DNA from: Isosphaeraceae bacterium
GTDB lineage: Bacteria > Planctomycetota > Planctomycetia > Isosphaerales > Isosphaeraceae
Assembly (NCBI GenBank): GCA_031291845.1
Contig: JARLIH010000406.1
Coordinates: 1 to 64,000 of the forward strand
Reading direction: 5' to 3'
DNA length: 64,000 nt
Both the position numbers and the translations under genes were made by a program. Positions 18,148 through 26,015 of this stretch are shown here, piece by piece (the first letter of the stretch is position 1; each line of letters opens with the position of its first letter). Under the pieces are notes generated by a model. The model saw only the letters and a program-made list of their open reading frames with translations, was not told the origin of the DNA and did not search any database.

Positions 18148-19947
18148 ATGGCCACCGTCACCCAGCCCACGCGCGAGACCCCGGGCGAGGCGCGCAAGCT
18201 CGTCGAGATGTCCTGGGACCCGATCACACGGATCGTCGGCAGCCTGGGAATCTACACCAAGATCGACTTCGCCAACCGCCAGGTCGTCGAGTGCCACAGC
18301 ACCTCGTCGATCTTCCGCGGCTACAGCATCTTCATGCAAGGCAAGGACCCGCGCGACGCTCACTTCATCACCAGCCGGATCTGCGGGATCTGCGGCGACA
18401 ACCACGCCACCTGCGCCTGCTACGCCCAGAACATGGCCTTCGGCGTCCGCCCCCCCGACATGGGGGAGTGGATCGTCAACCTGGGCGAGGCCGCTGAATA
18501 CATGTTTGACCATAATATTTACCAGGATAACCTGGTCGGCGTCGACTTCTGCGAGCAGATGGTCAAGGAGACCAACCCAGGGGTCTGGGACAAGGCCCAG
18601 CGCACCAACTCGCCGCACTTCGGCGAACATCCCTACCGCACCATCGCCGACATCATGCGGTCGCTGAACCCGTTCACGGGCGAATTCTACCGCGAAGCGC
18701 TCCAGATGAGCCGCATGACGCGGGAGATGTTCTGCCTGATGGAAGGGCGGCACGTCCACCCCTCGACCCTGTACCCAGGGGGGGTCGGCACCGTCCCCAC
18801 GCAGCAGCTCTTCACCGACTACATTGTCCGGCTGATGAAGTACGTCGAGTTCATGAAGAAGGTCGTGCCGATGCATGACGACCTCTTCGACTTCTTCTAC
18901 GAGGCCCTGCCCGGCTACGAGGAAGTCGGCAGGCGCAGGATCTTGCTCGGCTGCTGGGGCTCGTGGAACGACCCCAAGGTGTGCGACTATACCTACAAGA
19001 ACATGAACGAGTGGGGCAAGGCAATGTACGTCACGCCGGGCGTCATCGTCGACGGCAAGGCCGTGACCAACAACCTGGTCGACATCAACCTCGGCATCCG
19101 CATCCTGCTTGGCCACTCCTATTATGATGACTGGGCCGACGACGGCGAGATGTTCGTCTCGCACGACCCACTGGGCAATCCGGTCGACCGACGGCACCCG
19201 TGGAACCAGACGACGCTCCCACGGCCGCAGAAGCGCGACTTCAACGGCAAGTACTCGTGGGTCATGTGCCCGCGCTGGCTCGACCTCAAGACGGGCGATC
19301 ACCTGGCGCTCGACACCGGTGGCGGGCCGATCGCCCGGCTCTGGGCCACGGCGCTGGCAGGCTTGGTCGACTTCGGCTACGTCAAGGCGACCGGCCAGAG
19401 CGTGAAGATCTACCTGCCCAAGACGATGTCGAAGCCCGAGGTCGAGTTCGAGTGGAAGATCCCCAAGTGGAGCAATGCCATCGAGCGCGATCGGGCCCGC
19501 ACCTATTTCCAGGCCTACGCCGCGGCGGCGGCCCTGTACTTCGCCGAGCGGGCGATGGAGGAGCTCCACGCCGGCCGGACCCGGACCTGGACCGACTTCA
19601 AGGTCCCCGAGAACGCCATCGGCTGCGGCTTCCACGAAGCAGTGCGCGGCGTGCTCTCGCACCACGTCGTCATCCGCGACGGCAAGATCGCCAATTACCA
19701 CCCGTACCCGCCGACCCCGTGGAACGCCACCCCGCGCGACATCTACGGTACCCCGGGCCCGTACGAGGACGCGATCCAGAACACGCCGATCTTCGAGGAG
19801 AACGGGCCCGACAAGTTCAAGGGGATCGACATCATGCGGGCCGTGCGCAGCTTCGACCCTTGCCTTCCCTGCGGCGTCCACATGTATACGGGCGAGGGCA
19901 AGCTGCTCGACGTGAAGCACGCGCCGATGTTCGGCATGCAGAAGTAA
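18148..19947 (+). CDS. hhyL: [NiFe]-hydrogenase large subunit, group 1h-like
   Basis: 599 residues, holding the NiFe active site that splits H2. The L1 motif is RICGICGDNHATC (Cys79, Cys82, His86) and the L5 motif is DPCLPCGVH (Cys572, Cys575, His578). A 21-residue tail (579-599) follows His578 and should be removed by the endopeptidase encoded at 24123. ATG 18148 is preceded by AGGGAGGAA and starts MATVTQPTRETPGE. The sequence immediately around L1 and the 600-residue length fit the high-affinity group 1h type used by actinobacteria, acidobacteria and others to scavenge atmospheric H2; group assignment is by recognition and not by alignment. Confidence 0.94.
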   Translation: MATVTQPTRETPGEARKLVEMSWDPITRIVGSLGIYTKIDFANRQVVECHSTSSIFRGYSIFMQGKDPRDAHFITSRICGICGDNHATCACYAQNMAFGVRPPDMGEWIVNLGEAAEYMFDHNIYQDNLVGVDFCEQMVKETNPGVWDKAQRTNSPHFGEHPYRTIADIMRSLNPFTGEFYREALQMSRMTREMFCLMEGRHVHPSTLYPGGVGTVPTQQLFTDYIVRLMKYVEFMKKVVPMHDDLFDFFYEALPGYEEVGRRRILLGCWGSWNDPKVCDYTYKNMNEWGKAMYVTPGVIVDGKAVTNNLVDINLGIRILLGHSYYDDWADDGEMFVSHDPLGNPVDRRHPWNQTTLPRPQKRDFNGKYSWVMCPRWLDLKTGDHLALDTGGGPIARLWATALAGLVDFGYVKATGQSVKIYLPKTMSKPEVEFEWKIPKWSNAIERDRARTYFQAYAAAAALYFAERAMEELHAGRTRTWTDFKVPENAIGCGFHEAVRGVLSHHVVIRDGKIANYHPYPPTPWNATPRDIYGTPGPYEDAIQNTPIFEENGPDKFKGIDIMRAVRSFDPCLPCGVHMYTGEGKLLDVKHAPMFGMQK

Positions 19948-20008
19948 CGACTCATTGCGGAAGCGAGCTTCCCGCAGAGGATTAGTGACGGCTCACCCTC
20001 CTCCCTCA

Positions 20009-20032
20009 CCCTCCCCCGCAAGGGGGGAGGGG
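20009..20032. repeat. C/G-rich hairpin between hhyL and the NifU-like gene
   Basis: CCCTCCCCC (20009-20017) faces GGGGGGAGGGG (20022-20032) around GCAA-type loop bases. More C-rich tracts follow at about 20041-20065. It resembles intergenic palindromes of high-GC bacteria and may stabilise or attenuate the operon mRNA downstream of the structural genes; there is no T-run. Confidence 0.5.
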
Positions 20033-20123
20033 ACAATGATCCCTCCCTCCCCGCTGCAGGGGATGGCCGGGATCGGGGGTACCGCCCAATAAATATACAT
20101 GACAATAGACTCGGGAGGCATTG

Positions 20124-20678
20124 ATGACGGACCCCCTCGACGCGCGTGAGTTCCAGGCGCGGCTCCAGCGGCTCGACGCGCTCCTGCAGGGCATCGAGCG
20201 CCATGCTGACCCCGCGGTCCGGTCGCGGACCCGGGAGATCGTGCAGGCGATCCTCGAGCTACAGGGCGCTGGGCTGGAGCGGGTCCTGGGCCACATGGCC
20301 GAGGCCGGCGAGACCGGCGCTACGATCCTTGACGCCTGCGCCCGCGACGAGGTCGCCGGGGGCCTGCTCCTGCTCCATGGGCTCCACCCGCTGGACGTGG
20401 AACAACGCGTGCAACTGGCGCTCGAACAGGTGCGGCCCTACCTCAAGTCGCACGGCGGCAACGTCGAGCTGCTCGGCATCCATGACGGCGTCGCGCGGCT
20501 GCGGCTGGAGGGGAGCTGCCACGGCTGCCCGTCGTCGGCGTTGACCATGAAGCAAACCATCGAAGAGGCGATCCTCGGCCGGGCCCCCGACGTGGTCGCC
20601 GTGGAAGTCGAGGGAGAGACGGCAGCCCCGATGGCCACCCCGGACGGACGCCCCCTGGTCGTGCTCTCCATGTCCTGA
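20124..20678 (+). CDS. NifU-like iron-sulfur protein of the hydrogenase locus
   Basis: 184 residues. Residues about 1-90 are helical with no known motif; about 95-165 is a NifU C-terminal domain (VRPYLKSHGGNVELLGI then GSCHGCPSSALTMKQTIE), with Cys132 and Cys135 as the pair that binds a [4Fe-4S] cluster across a dimer. It could deliver clusters to the hydrogenase or act as an electron carrier: an iron-sulfur protein gene next to the structural genes is a recurring feature of high-affinity hydrogenase loci. ATG 20124 follows GGGAGG; a TTG three bases earlier is also in frame. Confidence 0.85.
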   Translation: MTDPLDAREFQARLQRLDALLQGIERHADPAVRSRTREIVQAILELQGAGLERVLGHMAEAGETGATILDACARDEVAGGLLLLHGLHPLDVEQRVQLALEQVRPYLKSHGGNVELLGIHDGVARLRLEGSCHGCPSSALTMKQTIEEAILGRAPDVVAVEVEGETAAPMATPDGRPLVVLSMS

Positions 20679-20713
20679 ACCCCGAACCAACATCCAACCC
20701 AGGAGCATCGCAC

Positions 20714-20917
20714 ATGGACAGACGACACGACTCGCGATCCGAACTCCCGTCGCACACCCCGGGCACCCCGAGGGGTGAGGAGCTCGTCCGGAAGCACGGT
20801 CGAGAGCCCGGGCGCGACGGACGCGACGGTCATCGGACAGCGCGGGACGCGACGAGCGTCAACCCCGAAGCGCGAGAGCCGATCGACCCCGCGATGCCGA
20901 ACCTCCCGCCGGCTTGA
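20714..20917 (+). CDS. Small hydrophilic hydrogenase-locus protein
   Basis: 67 residues, very rich in Arg, Asp, Glu and Pro, with no membrane segment or metal motif; it is probably disordered. AGGAG lies at 20701-20705, correctly spaced before ATG 20714. It ends PIDPAMPNLPPA, a tail I associate with short proteins in group 1h hydrogenase loci. It fits tightly between the NifU-like gene (35 bp) and the DUF5947 gene (8 bp), so it is probably translated. Function unknown. Confidence 0.65.
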   Translation: MDRRHDSRSELPSHTPGTPRGEELVRKHGREPGRDGRDGHRTARDATSVNPEAREPIDPAMPNLPPA

Positions 20918-20925
20918 GGCTCGCC

Positions 20926-21558
20926 ATGATTCCCGACAACACGCGTAACGCCGGCCCCGCGCCGACGGCCCTGGCCTCGATCCAACGGTTCCTGCGCCCG
21001 AAGGCCGTGCGCGAGCATTGCGCGCTGTGCCACGTGGCGCTGGCCGACGAGCACCCGCACCTCGTCGAGCTGGCCACCCACCGCCTGGCCTGCGCATGCG
21101 ATGGCTGTGCCCTGCTCTTCGACGGCCCGAACGCCGGGCGCTATCGCCGGATCCCCCGGCGCATCCGGGCATTGCCCGACCTCCGGATGTCTGACGAGGC
21201 GTGGGACGCGCTCCAGCTTCCCATCAACCTCGCCTTCTTCGTGCAAAGCACGCCGGCCGAGCGCGTGGTCGCGCTCTACCCGAGCCCCGCGGGGGCCACC
21301 GAGTCGCTCGTCGCGGCCTCGGCCTGGGACGCCCTGGCCAACGAGAACCCGGTGCTCCGCGACTTCGAGCCCGACGTCGAGGGACTGCTCGTGAACCGGA
21401 TCGGCGACTCGCGCGACTACTACCGCGTCGGAATCGACGAGTGTTACAAGCTGGTCGGCCTGATCCGTACGCACTGGCGCGGGCTGTCCGGCGGGGCGAT
21501 GGTCTGGGGTGAGATCGCCGGCTTCTTCGAGGGGCTGCGGGAGCGGGCTCATGCCTGA
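20926..21558 (+). CDS. DUF5947-like hydrogenase-associated protein
   Basis: 210 residues, soluble. An N-terminal cysteine/histidine cluster CALCHVALADEHPHLVEL followed by CACDGCALLF (about residues 33-65) looks like a zinc or iron-sulfur site. The rest is mixed alpha/beta ending in DECYKLVGLIRTHWRGLSGG. I recognise it as the DUF5947 type seen beside group 1h hydrogenase genes. GAGG precedes ATG 20926. The next gene starts 8 bp before its stop, so translation is coupled. Role unknown: assembly, cluster insertion or electron transfer are all possible. Confidence 0.75.
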   Translation: MIPDNTRNAGPAPTALASIQRFLRPKAVREHCALCHVALADEHPHLVELATHRLACACDGCALLFDGPNAGRYRRIPRRIRALPDLRMSDEAWDALQLPINLAFFVQSTPAERVVALYPSPAGATESLVAASAWDALANENPVLRDFEPDVEGLLVNRIGDSRDYYRVGIDECYKLVGLIRTHWRGLSGGAMVWGEIAGFFEGLRERAHA

Positions 21559-22213
21559 CCTCAACTACCGGGTCGAGGGAGCCGAGCCGCAGCGTTTCGC
21601 GGCGGCGCCGACTTTGCTCTTCAAGCTACACGTGTCGGAGGCCGTCGCCCCAGGGGGCGCGCCGACGCCGATTCATTCGGTCGTGCTGCGTTGCCAGTTG
21701 CGGATCGAGCCGGCCAAGCGGGCCTACACCCCGGCCGAGAAGGAGCGCCTGAGCGACCTGTTCGGCACGCCCGAGCGGTGGGGACAGACACTGCGCCCGA
21801 TGCTCTGGACACACGTCAGCGCCGTCGTCCCGCCATTCGAGGGGCAGACTGTCGCCGACCTGCTCGTACCTTGCACCTACGACTTCAGCCTGGCCGCCAC
21901 GAAGTACTTCGCCGCCCTGGACGGGGGGGACCTGCCTCTCTGCGTCCTGTTCAGCGGCACGATCTTCTACGAAGCGCCCGACAGCGCCTTGCAGGTCGCG
22001 CAGATTTCGTGGGAGAAGGAGGCCGATTTCCGCCTCCCCGGGGCGACCTGGCGCGACTTGATGGAGCACTACTACCCCAATAGCGCCTGGCTCTGCCTGC
22101 GCAAAGACGTGTTCGACCGCCTCGACCGCTACCGCAGGGACCATGGCCTGGCAAGCTGGGAACAGACCCTGGAGCGGCTGCTGGCCGCAGCCGAGGAGCC
22201 CACAATGCTATGA
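21551..22213 (+). CDS. DUF6084-like hydrogenase-associated protein
   Basis: 220 residues, soluble. Features are PDLNYRVEGAEP at the N-terminus, LLFKLHVSEA, a central PFEGQTVADLLVPCTYDFSLAATKYFAAL and IFYEAPDSALQVAQISWEKEADF near residue 160. The pattern matches DUF6084 family proteins found with actinobacterial-type hydrogenases. Predominantly beta with a C-terminal helix. Start ATG 21551 overlaps the preceding gene by 8 bp and its own stop overlaps the next gene's start by 4 bp. No catalytic motif is visible. Confidence 0.72.
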   Translation: MPDLNYRVEGAEPQRFAAAPTLLFKLHVSEAVAPGGAPTPIHSVVLRCQLRIEPAKRAYTPAEKERLSDLFGTPERWGQTLRPMLWTHVSAVVPPFEGQTVADLLVPCTYDFSLAATKYFAALDGGDLPLCVLFSGTIFYEAPDSALQVAQISWEKEADFRLPGATWRDLMEHYYPNSAWLCLRKDVFDRLDRYRRDHGLASWEQTLERLLAAAEEPTML

Positions 22214-23274
22214 ACCGATCACTCGTCGACCCCATCGCGAACGCCGTGCTGTATGAGGGGTATATCCTCTACCCCTACCGGCCGTCGACCAAGAACCAGC
22301 AGCGCTGGACGTTCGGCGGCCTGTACCCGGAGTCGTACTGCCGGGCGCTCGGGGGCGAGGCCTGGTGCCAGCAGACTGAGTGCCTCGTCCACGGCACCCC
22401 TGAGACGACCTTCGAGGCCGTTGCCCGCTTCCTGCACCTGACGAGCCGCCAGGTTGGACAGGTCGAGCCTCCGCTCGCGGAACTGTTTGCCAGCACAGAG
22501 CCTACCTTCCGGCCGGTCGAGTCGCTCCAGGTCGGGGACAAGACGTTTCAGAGCTGGCAGGAAGCGGAGGAACGAGAGGTCCCGTTCGGCGGCGTGCCGC
22601 TCGGCGCGCTCTGCGCTCGACCGCGCCATGAGTCGTTCGCTTTCCCCGGCGGCCGGGTGTGGGAGCCGTTGGTCGCGCCGGACGGGCACATGGCTGGGGT
22701 CCTGGTGCGCGCGCGCCAGGCCCTCCAGGGGACGATCGACGTGAGCGCCCTGGAAGTCGATGACCGGCTGTTCCGCGTCACGTTTCGCGTCGCGAACCAA
22801 ACCCCGCCGGAGGAGGCTGGGACGCCGCGACGCGACCAGGCTCAGTTGCGGTCCCTTGCCTCGACGCACGCGATCCTGGGCGTGCGCGCCGGTGCTTTCG
22901 TCTCGCTGATGGACCCGCCCGATCGCTGGCGCGAGGCCGCCTCGGGGTGCCGCAATATCGGCGCCTGGCCCGTCCTGGTCGGCGAGGAGGGGCAGGCCGA
23001 CACCATGCTCGCGTCGCCCATCATCCTGTACGATTACCCGCAGGTGGCTCCCGAAAGCCCAGGGAACTACTTCGACGGCACCGAGATGGACGAGATGCTC
23101 ACCCTGCGCATCATGACGCTGACCGACGACGAGAAGAGCGCGATGGCGTCGGTCGACGAACGCGCCGGCGCCTTGCTCGCGCGCACCGAGACGCTCGCCC
23201 GCGAGCAACTGGCCGGCCTGCACGGCGCCGTGCGCGCGCTCCGGCCGATGCCCGAGGAGAACCTGCATGTTTAG
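22210..23274 (+). CDS. Uncharacterised hydrogenase-locus protein, 354 aa
   Basis: I do not recognise a domain. Soluble, without a signal peptide. The N-terminus NAVLYEGYILYPYRPSTKNQQRWTFGGLYP is strikingly aromatic. There are few cysteines (CRALGGEAWCQQTECLVHG around residue 50 could bind metal). The C-terminal third contains ASPIILYDYPQVAPESPGNYFDGTEMDEML, an acidic conserved-looking stretch, then a helical end. It overlaps both neighbours by 4-8 bases, so it is an integral operon member. Proteins of this kind accompany group 1h loci, but no biochemical role is established to my knowledge. Confidence 0.7.
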   Translation: MNRSLVDPIANAVLYEGYILYPYRPSTKNQQRWTFGGLYPESYCRALGGEAWCQQTECLVHGTPETTFEAVARFLHLTSRQVGQVEPPLAELFASTEPTFRPVESLQVGDKTFQSWQEAEEREVPFGGVPLGALCARPRHESFAFPGGRVWEPLVAPDGHMAGVLVRARQALQGTIDVSALEVDDRLFRVTFRVANQTPPEEAGTPRRDQAQLRSLASTHAILGVRAGAFVSLMDPPDRWREAASGCRNIGAWPVLVGEEGQADTMLASPIILYDYPQVAPESPGNYFDGTEMDEMLTLRIMTLTDDEKSAMASVDERAGALLARTETLAREQLAGLHGAVRALRPMPEENLHV

Positions 23275-23572
23275 CTGGGGTCCTGAATTCGACCGTCGCC
23301 GCGTCGAGTGTCTCCAGATCGGTCCCGCCGAGGTCCGCGCAGGGGACCGCGTCCGGCTCAACCCGCAAGGGCGCTCTGATATCATGGACCTGGCCCTTGC
23401 CGGTAAGACCGCGACCATCGAGTCCATCGAGCAGGACTTCGAGGGACGGCTCTTCCTGGCCGTGACGGTCGACGACGATCCCGGCAAGGACCTCGGCTCG
23501 TTGCGCCAGCCCGGCCACCGCTTCTTCTTCCAGCCCGAGGACGTCGAGCCCCTCATCGAGACGCCATCATGA
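23267..23572 (+). CDS. Uncharacterised small hydrogenase-locus protein, 101 aa
   Basis: Soluble, 101 residues, predicted mostly beta: VRAGDRVRLNPQGRSDIMDLALAGKTATIESI followed by LFLAVTVDDD and HRFFFQPEDVEPL, consistent with a small barrel such as an SH3-like or OB fold. No cysteines beyond one at position 15. Start overlaps the 354-aa gene by 8 bp and the stop overlaps the YceI gene by 4 bp. A chaperone- or adaptor-like role is only a guess. Confidence 0.7.
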   Translation: MFSWGPEFDRRRVECLQIGPAEVRAGDRVRLNPQGRSDIMDLALAGKTATIESIEQDFEGRLFLAVTVDDDPGKDLGSLRQPGHRFFFQPEDVEPLIETPS

Positions 23573-24126
23573 CCACCCGCTACACGTTCGCCGCAGGCAG
23601 GAGCCGCTTCACGGTGCAAGCCTTTGCGACCGGAATGCTCTCGTTCCTCGGCCACAGCCCCACGTTCACGGTCCGCGAGTACTCCGGCACACTCCGCTTC
23701 GACCCGGCCAACCTCCAGAGCACAGCGCTCGACCTGACCGTGAGCGCACCTTCACTCACGCTGCTCGACCAGGTCAGCGCGGCCGACCGCGCTGAGGTCG
23801 AGCGCCGGATGTTCCACGAGGTGCTGGAGACACCGGTGTTTCCCACAATTACGTTCCGGGCCGACGACGTGAATGCCCAGCCCCGCGGCACGGGGCGCTT
23901 CCGTCTCGACATAGGCGGCCGGCTAACGCTGCACGGCGTGACCCAACCCTACCGGATCGACGCCGAGCTGGTTCTGGGGGGCAGTGATGTCCATCTGCGC
24001 GGCGAGGACATACTGTCCATGGCCGATTTCCGCATCAAGCCGGTCAGCGCGGTCGGGGGAACAATCAAGCTCAAGGATGAAGTCAAGATTTCCTTCGACC
24101 TCCTCGGTCTCCCGGAGGCGACATGA
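23569..24126 (+). CDS. YceI-like lipocalin-fold protein, cytoplasmic form
   Basis: 185 residues. Typical YceI pattern: RYTFAAGRSRFTVQAFATGMLSFLGHSPTF at the start, FRADDV mid-protein, a LTLHGVT strand and DEVKISFDLLG at the end. YceI proteins form an eight-stranded barrel that binds long isoprenoid chains such as quinone-like lipids. Most are periplasmic; this one begins directly with the barrel and has no signal peptide, so it should be cytosolic. Being locked in the operon by ATGA overlaps on both sides suggests it works with the hydrogenase, perhaps handling quinone (inference). Confidence 0.85.
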   Translation: MTTRYTFAAGRSRFTVQAFATGMLSFLGHSPTFTVREYSGTLRFDPANLQSTALDLTVSAPSLTLLDQVSAADRAEVERRMFHEVLETPVFPTITFRADDVNAQPRGTGRFRLDIGGRLTLHGVTQPYRIDAELVLGGSDVHLRGEDILSMADFRIKPVSAVGGTIKLKDEVKISFDLLGLPEAT

Positions 24127-24668
24127 AACCACCGCGCATCCTGGTCGCCTGCATCGGCAACATCTTTTTGGGCGACGACGCATTCGGCGTCGAGGTCGCC
24201 CAGCGCCTGGCGCAGACCGGCCTCCCCGAGGGGGTCCGCGTCGTCGACTTCGGCATCCGAGGCCTCGACCTGGCCTATGCCCTGCTCGACGACCACGACG
24301 CCGTTGTCCTGGTCGACGCGACCCCGCGCGGTGGGACCCCCGGCACGCTCTACGTCCTCGAGCCGACCCTGGACGGCCTCCCCGAAGACGAGCCCGCAGC
24401 ACCGGCCGTTGAGGGGCACGGCATGGACCCAGTCAAGGTCCTGCGCCTCGCGGCCTCAATGGGGGCAAAGCTCGAGCGCTTACGGCTCGTCGGCTGCGAG
24501 CCCGTTCCGCCGGCCAGCGAGCACGACATGAGCATGGAGCTGAGCGCGCCCGTCCGGGCCGCGGTCGATCCGGCGGTTGTTGTCATCAAGGAAGTCGTCG
24601 CGGACCTTCTCGCCAACGGGGCGAGCGCGGTGAGCAATCACCACGTCACTCACGCAAAGGGGGTTTGA
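24123..24668 (+). CDS. Hydrogenase maturation endopeptidase (HyaD/HybD/HupD family)
   Basis: 181 residues. Nickel-dependent protease that trims the large-subunit C-terminus after Ni insertion. Motifs: IGNIFLGDDAFGVEV (Asp18/Asp19 at the Ni-ligand position), a second acidic ligand in VVLVDATPRGG and His in GHGMDP (about residue 100). Its likely substrate is the 21-residue tail of HhyL after His578. It overlaps the YceI gene by 4 bp. The C-terminus extends a little beyond the usual family end with a poorly conserved tail (SNHHVTHAKGV). Confidence 0.9.
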   Translation: MKPPRILVACIGNIFLGDDAFGVEVAQRLAQTGLPEGVRVVDFGIRGLDLAYALLDDHDAVVLVDATPRGGTPGTLYVLEPTLDGLPEDEPAAPAVEGHGMDPVKVLRLAASMGAKLERLRLVGCEPVPPASEHDMSMELSAPVRAAVDPAVVVIKEVVADLLANGASAVSNHHVTHAKGV

Positions 24669-24670
24669 TC

Positions 24671-24883
24671 ATGCCGCGCATCACCAGCGAGCATTGGCCG
24701 GCGCTCTCCCACTCTCGAGGCCACCTGTGGGGCGACCGGCCTTCGGTCCCCAGGCGAGCCGGCCTGGGCAGGTCGGAAACGGCCTGGCTCATCGCGGGCC
24801 TCGTTGCCGTCGGGGTTGGATACCTGGCCTGGTCCTACCTTGGGCCGGATATTCGGCGCTATCAAAAACTCCATAGCATGTAA
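24671..24883 (+). CDS. Small single-pass membrane protein, DUF6893-like
   Basis: 70 residues. A basic N-terminal half is followed by a transmembrane helix WLIAGLVAVGVGYLAW and a short tail YLGPDIRRYQKLHSM. This tail pattern resembles DUF6893 proteins of actinobacterial high-affinity hydrogenase loci. With N-in topology it could anchor or dock the otherwise soluble hydrogenase at the membrane (inference). A GGGGG tract precedes ATG 24671, 2 bp after the protease stop. The last gene before the palindromic repeat that separates it from hypA. Confidence 0.7.
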   Translation: MPRITSEHWPALSHSRGHLWGDRPSVPRRAGLGRSETAWLIAGLVAVGVGYLAWSYLGPDIRRYQKLHSM

Positions 24884-24893
24884 GCCAGCGCCG

Positions 24894-24970
24894 TTCTTTG
24901 TCGGGTGCATGAAATGCACCATTCCTATTCGTGTCCGCAAGATGGCGCATTTCAAGCACCCTACGAAGAA
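24894..24970. repeat. Inverted-repeat element of the GGTGCATGAAATGCACC family
   Basis: Two 29-bp arms (24894-24922 and 24942-24970) match at 25 of 29 positions with a 19-bp spacer. Each arm contains a core related to GGGTGCATGAAATGCACC, itself nearly palindromic. The same core occurs at 61425-61466 and 61555-61575. The right arm ends on the A of the hypA start codon, so the only ribosome-binding-site-like bases (GAAGA) of hypA belong to the repeat. Confidence 0.8.
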
Positions 24971-25314
24971 TGCACGAGCTCTCGATCGCCCTCAGTATCC
25001 TGGACCTGGCCGCGGAGGAGGCGGAGCGTCACGGTGGTCGCGTGGTCGCGATCCACCTGAAGCTCGGCCCCCTTTCAGGCGTGATCAAGCCGGCGCTCGT
25101 GTCGGCCTACGACCTGGCGCGCGAGGGAACCCCCTTGGCCGGCGCTGAGCTCTTGGTAGAAGAGGTTCCGCTGGTCGCCTACTGCCCGGCCTGCGCGGTC
25201 GAGCAGACGCTCGAATCGGTACAGGCGCTCTGCTGCCCCGAGTGTGGTGGCCCGACGGCCGAAGTTGTACAGGGCCGGGAACTGGACGTTGTTGCCCTGG
25301 AGATCGAATCATGA
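24970..25314 (+). CDS. hypA: Hydrogenase nickel incorporation protein HypA
   Basis: 114 residues. Begins MHELSIALSIL; His2 is the nickel ligand, which fixes the start at ATG 24970 rather than the in-frame codon 39 bp earlier. Zinc site: CPAC (about residue 74) and CPECGG (about residue 98). HypA hands Ni to the large subunit together with HypB. Separated from the preceding gene by a palindromic repeat, and it overlaps hypB by ATGA. Confidence 0.93.
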   Translation: MHELSIALSILDLAAEEAERHGGRVVAIHLKLGPLSGVIKPALVSAYDLAREGTPLAGAELLVEEVPLVAYCPACAVEQTLESVQALCCPECGGPTAEVVQGRELDVVALEIES

Positions 25315-26015
25315 GCGAGCCACCGCGGCTGGTACAGGTCCGTCAGCGCGTGTTGAAGGAGAATGATGTCGCCGCACGTGCGCTACGGACGCGGTTCCAC
25401 GAGGCGGGCACCTATGTCGTGAGCCTCGTCTCGAGCCCGGGAGCCGGCAAGACCGCGTGGCTCGAACGGGTGCTCACCGCGCTCCACGGGCGCTACCATG
25501 TCGCCGCGCTTGTGGGTGACCTGGCAACCGACAACGACGCCGTACGGCTCGCCCGCAGCCGGGTGCCGGTCAAGCAGATCACGACCGGCACGGTCTGTCA
25601 CCTCGAAGCGGCGATGGTGGCAACCGCCCTTGAAGGGTGGCCCAGTAAATCGCTCGACTACCTGTTCATCGAAAACGTCGGCAACCTTGTCTGCCCATCG
25701 AGTTTCGACCTGGGTGAAGACCTGCGTCTGGTCCTCCTCTCCGTCACCGAGGGAGAGGACAAGCCGCTCAAATACCCCACGATCTTCAACACCGCGGACG
25801 TTGCACTCGTCACCAAGATCGACCTGGCCGAAGCCGTGGAGTTTGATGCCGAGGCCATGCGCAGGGCCATCGAATCGGTCCGCCCCGGGATGGAAGTCTT
25901 CGAGGTCTCGGCGAAGACCGGCGCTGGAATGGAGCCATGGCTCCGCTTCCTCGAAGCCCGCCGCCTCGCGGCCTGCCCTACCTCCTCTGTTCCTCCCTTT
26001 GCGGCACGTATTTAG
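25311..26015 (+). CDS. hypB: Hydrogenase nickel incorporation GTPase HypB
   Basis: 234 residues. P-loop SSPGAGKT (about 42-49), GDLATDNDA, the metal-binding region TGTVCHLEAAMV, ENVGNLVCP and the guanine-specificity motif TKIDLAE. GTP hydrolysis drives Ni delivery to the hydrogenase. It lacks the N-terminal His-rich nickel store and the CxxCGC motif of some HypBs. The C-terminus runs past the usual end with a low-complexity tail (ACPTSSVPPFAARI). Last gene of the locus; a palindromic repeat follows 48 bp downstream. Confidence 0.93.
   Translation: MSEPPRLVQVRQRVLKENDVAARALRTRFHEAGTYVVSLVSSPGAGKTAWLERVLTALHGRYHVAALVGDLATDNDAVRLARSRVPVKQITTGTVCHLEAAMVATALEGWPSKSLDYLFIENVGNLVCPSSFDLGEDLRLVLLSVTEGEDKPLKYPTIFNTADVALVTKIDLAEAVEFDAEAMRRAIESVRPGMEVFEVSAKTGAGMEPWLRFLEARRLAACPTSSVPPFAARI

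Noticed and set aside
18115-19920. 601-residue minus-strand open frame
   Set aside because: Antisense of hhyL, whose catalytic motifs are unambiguous.
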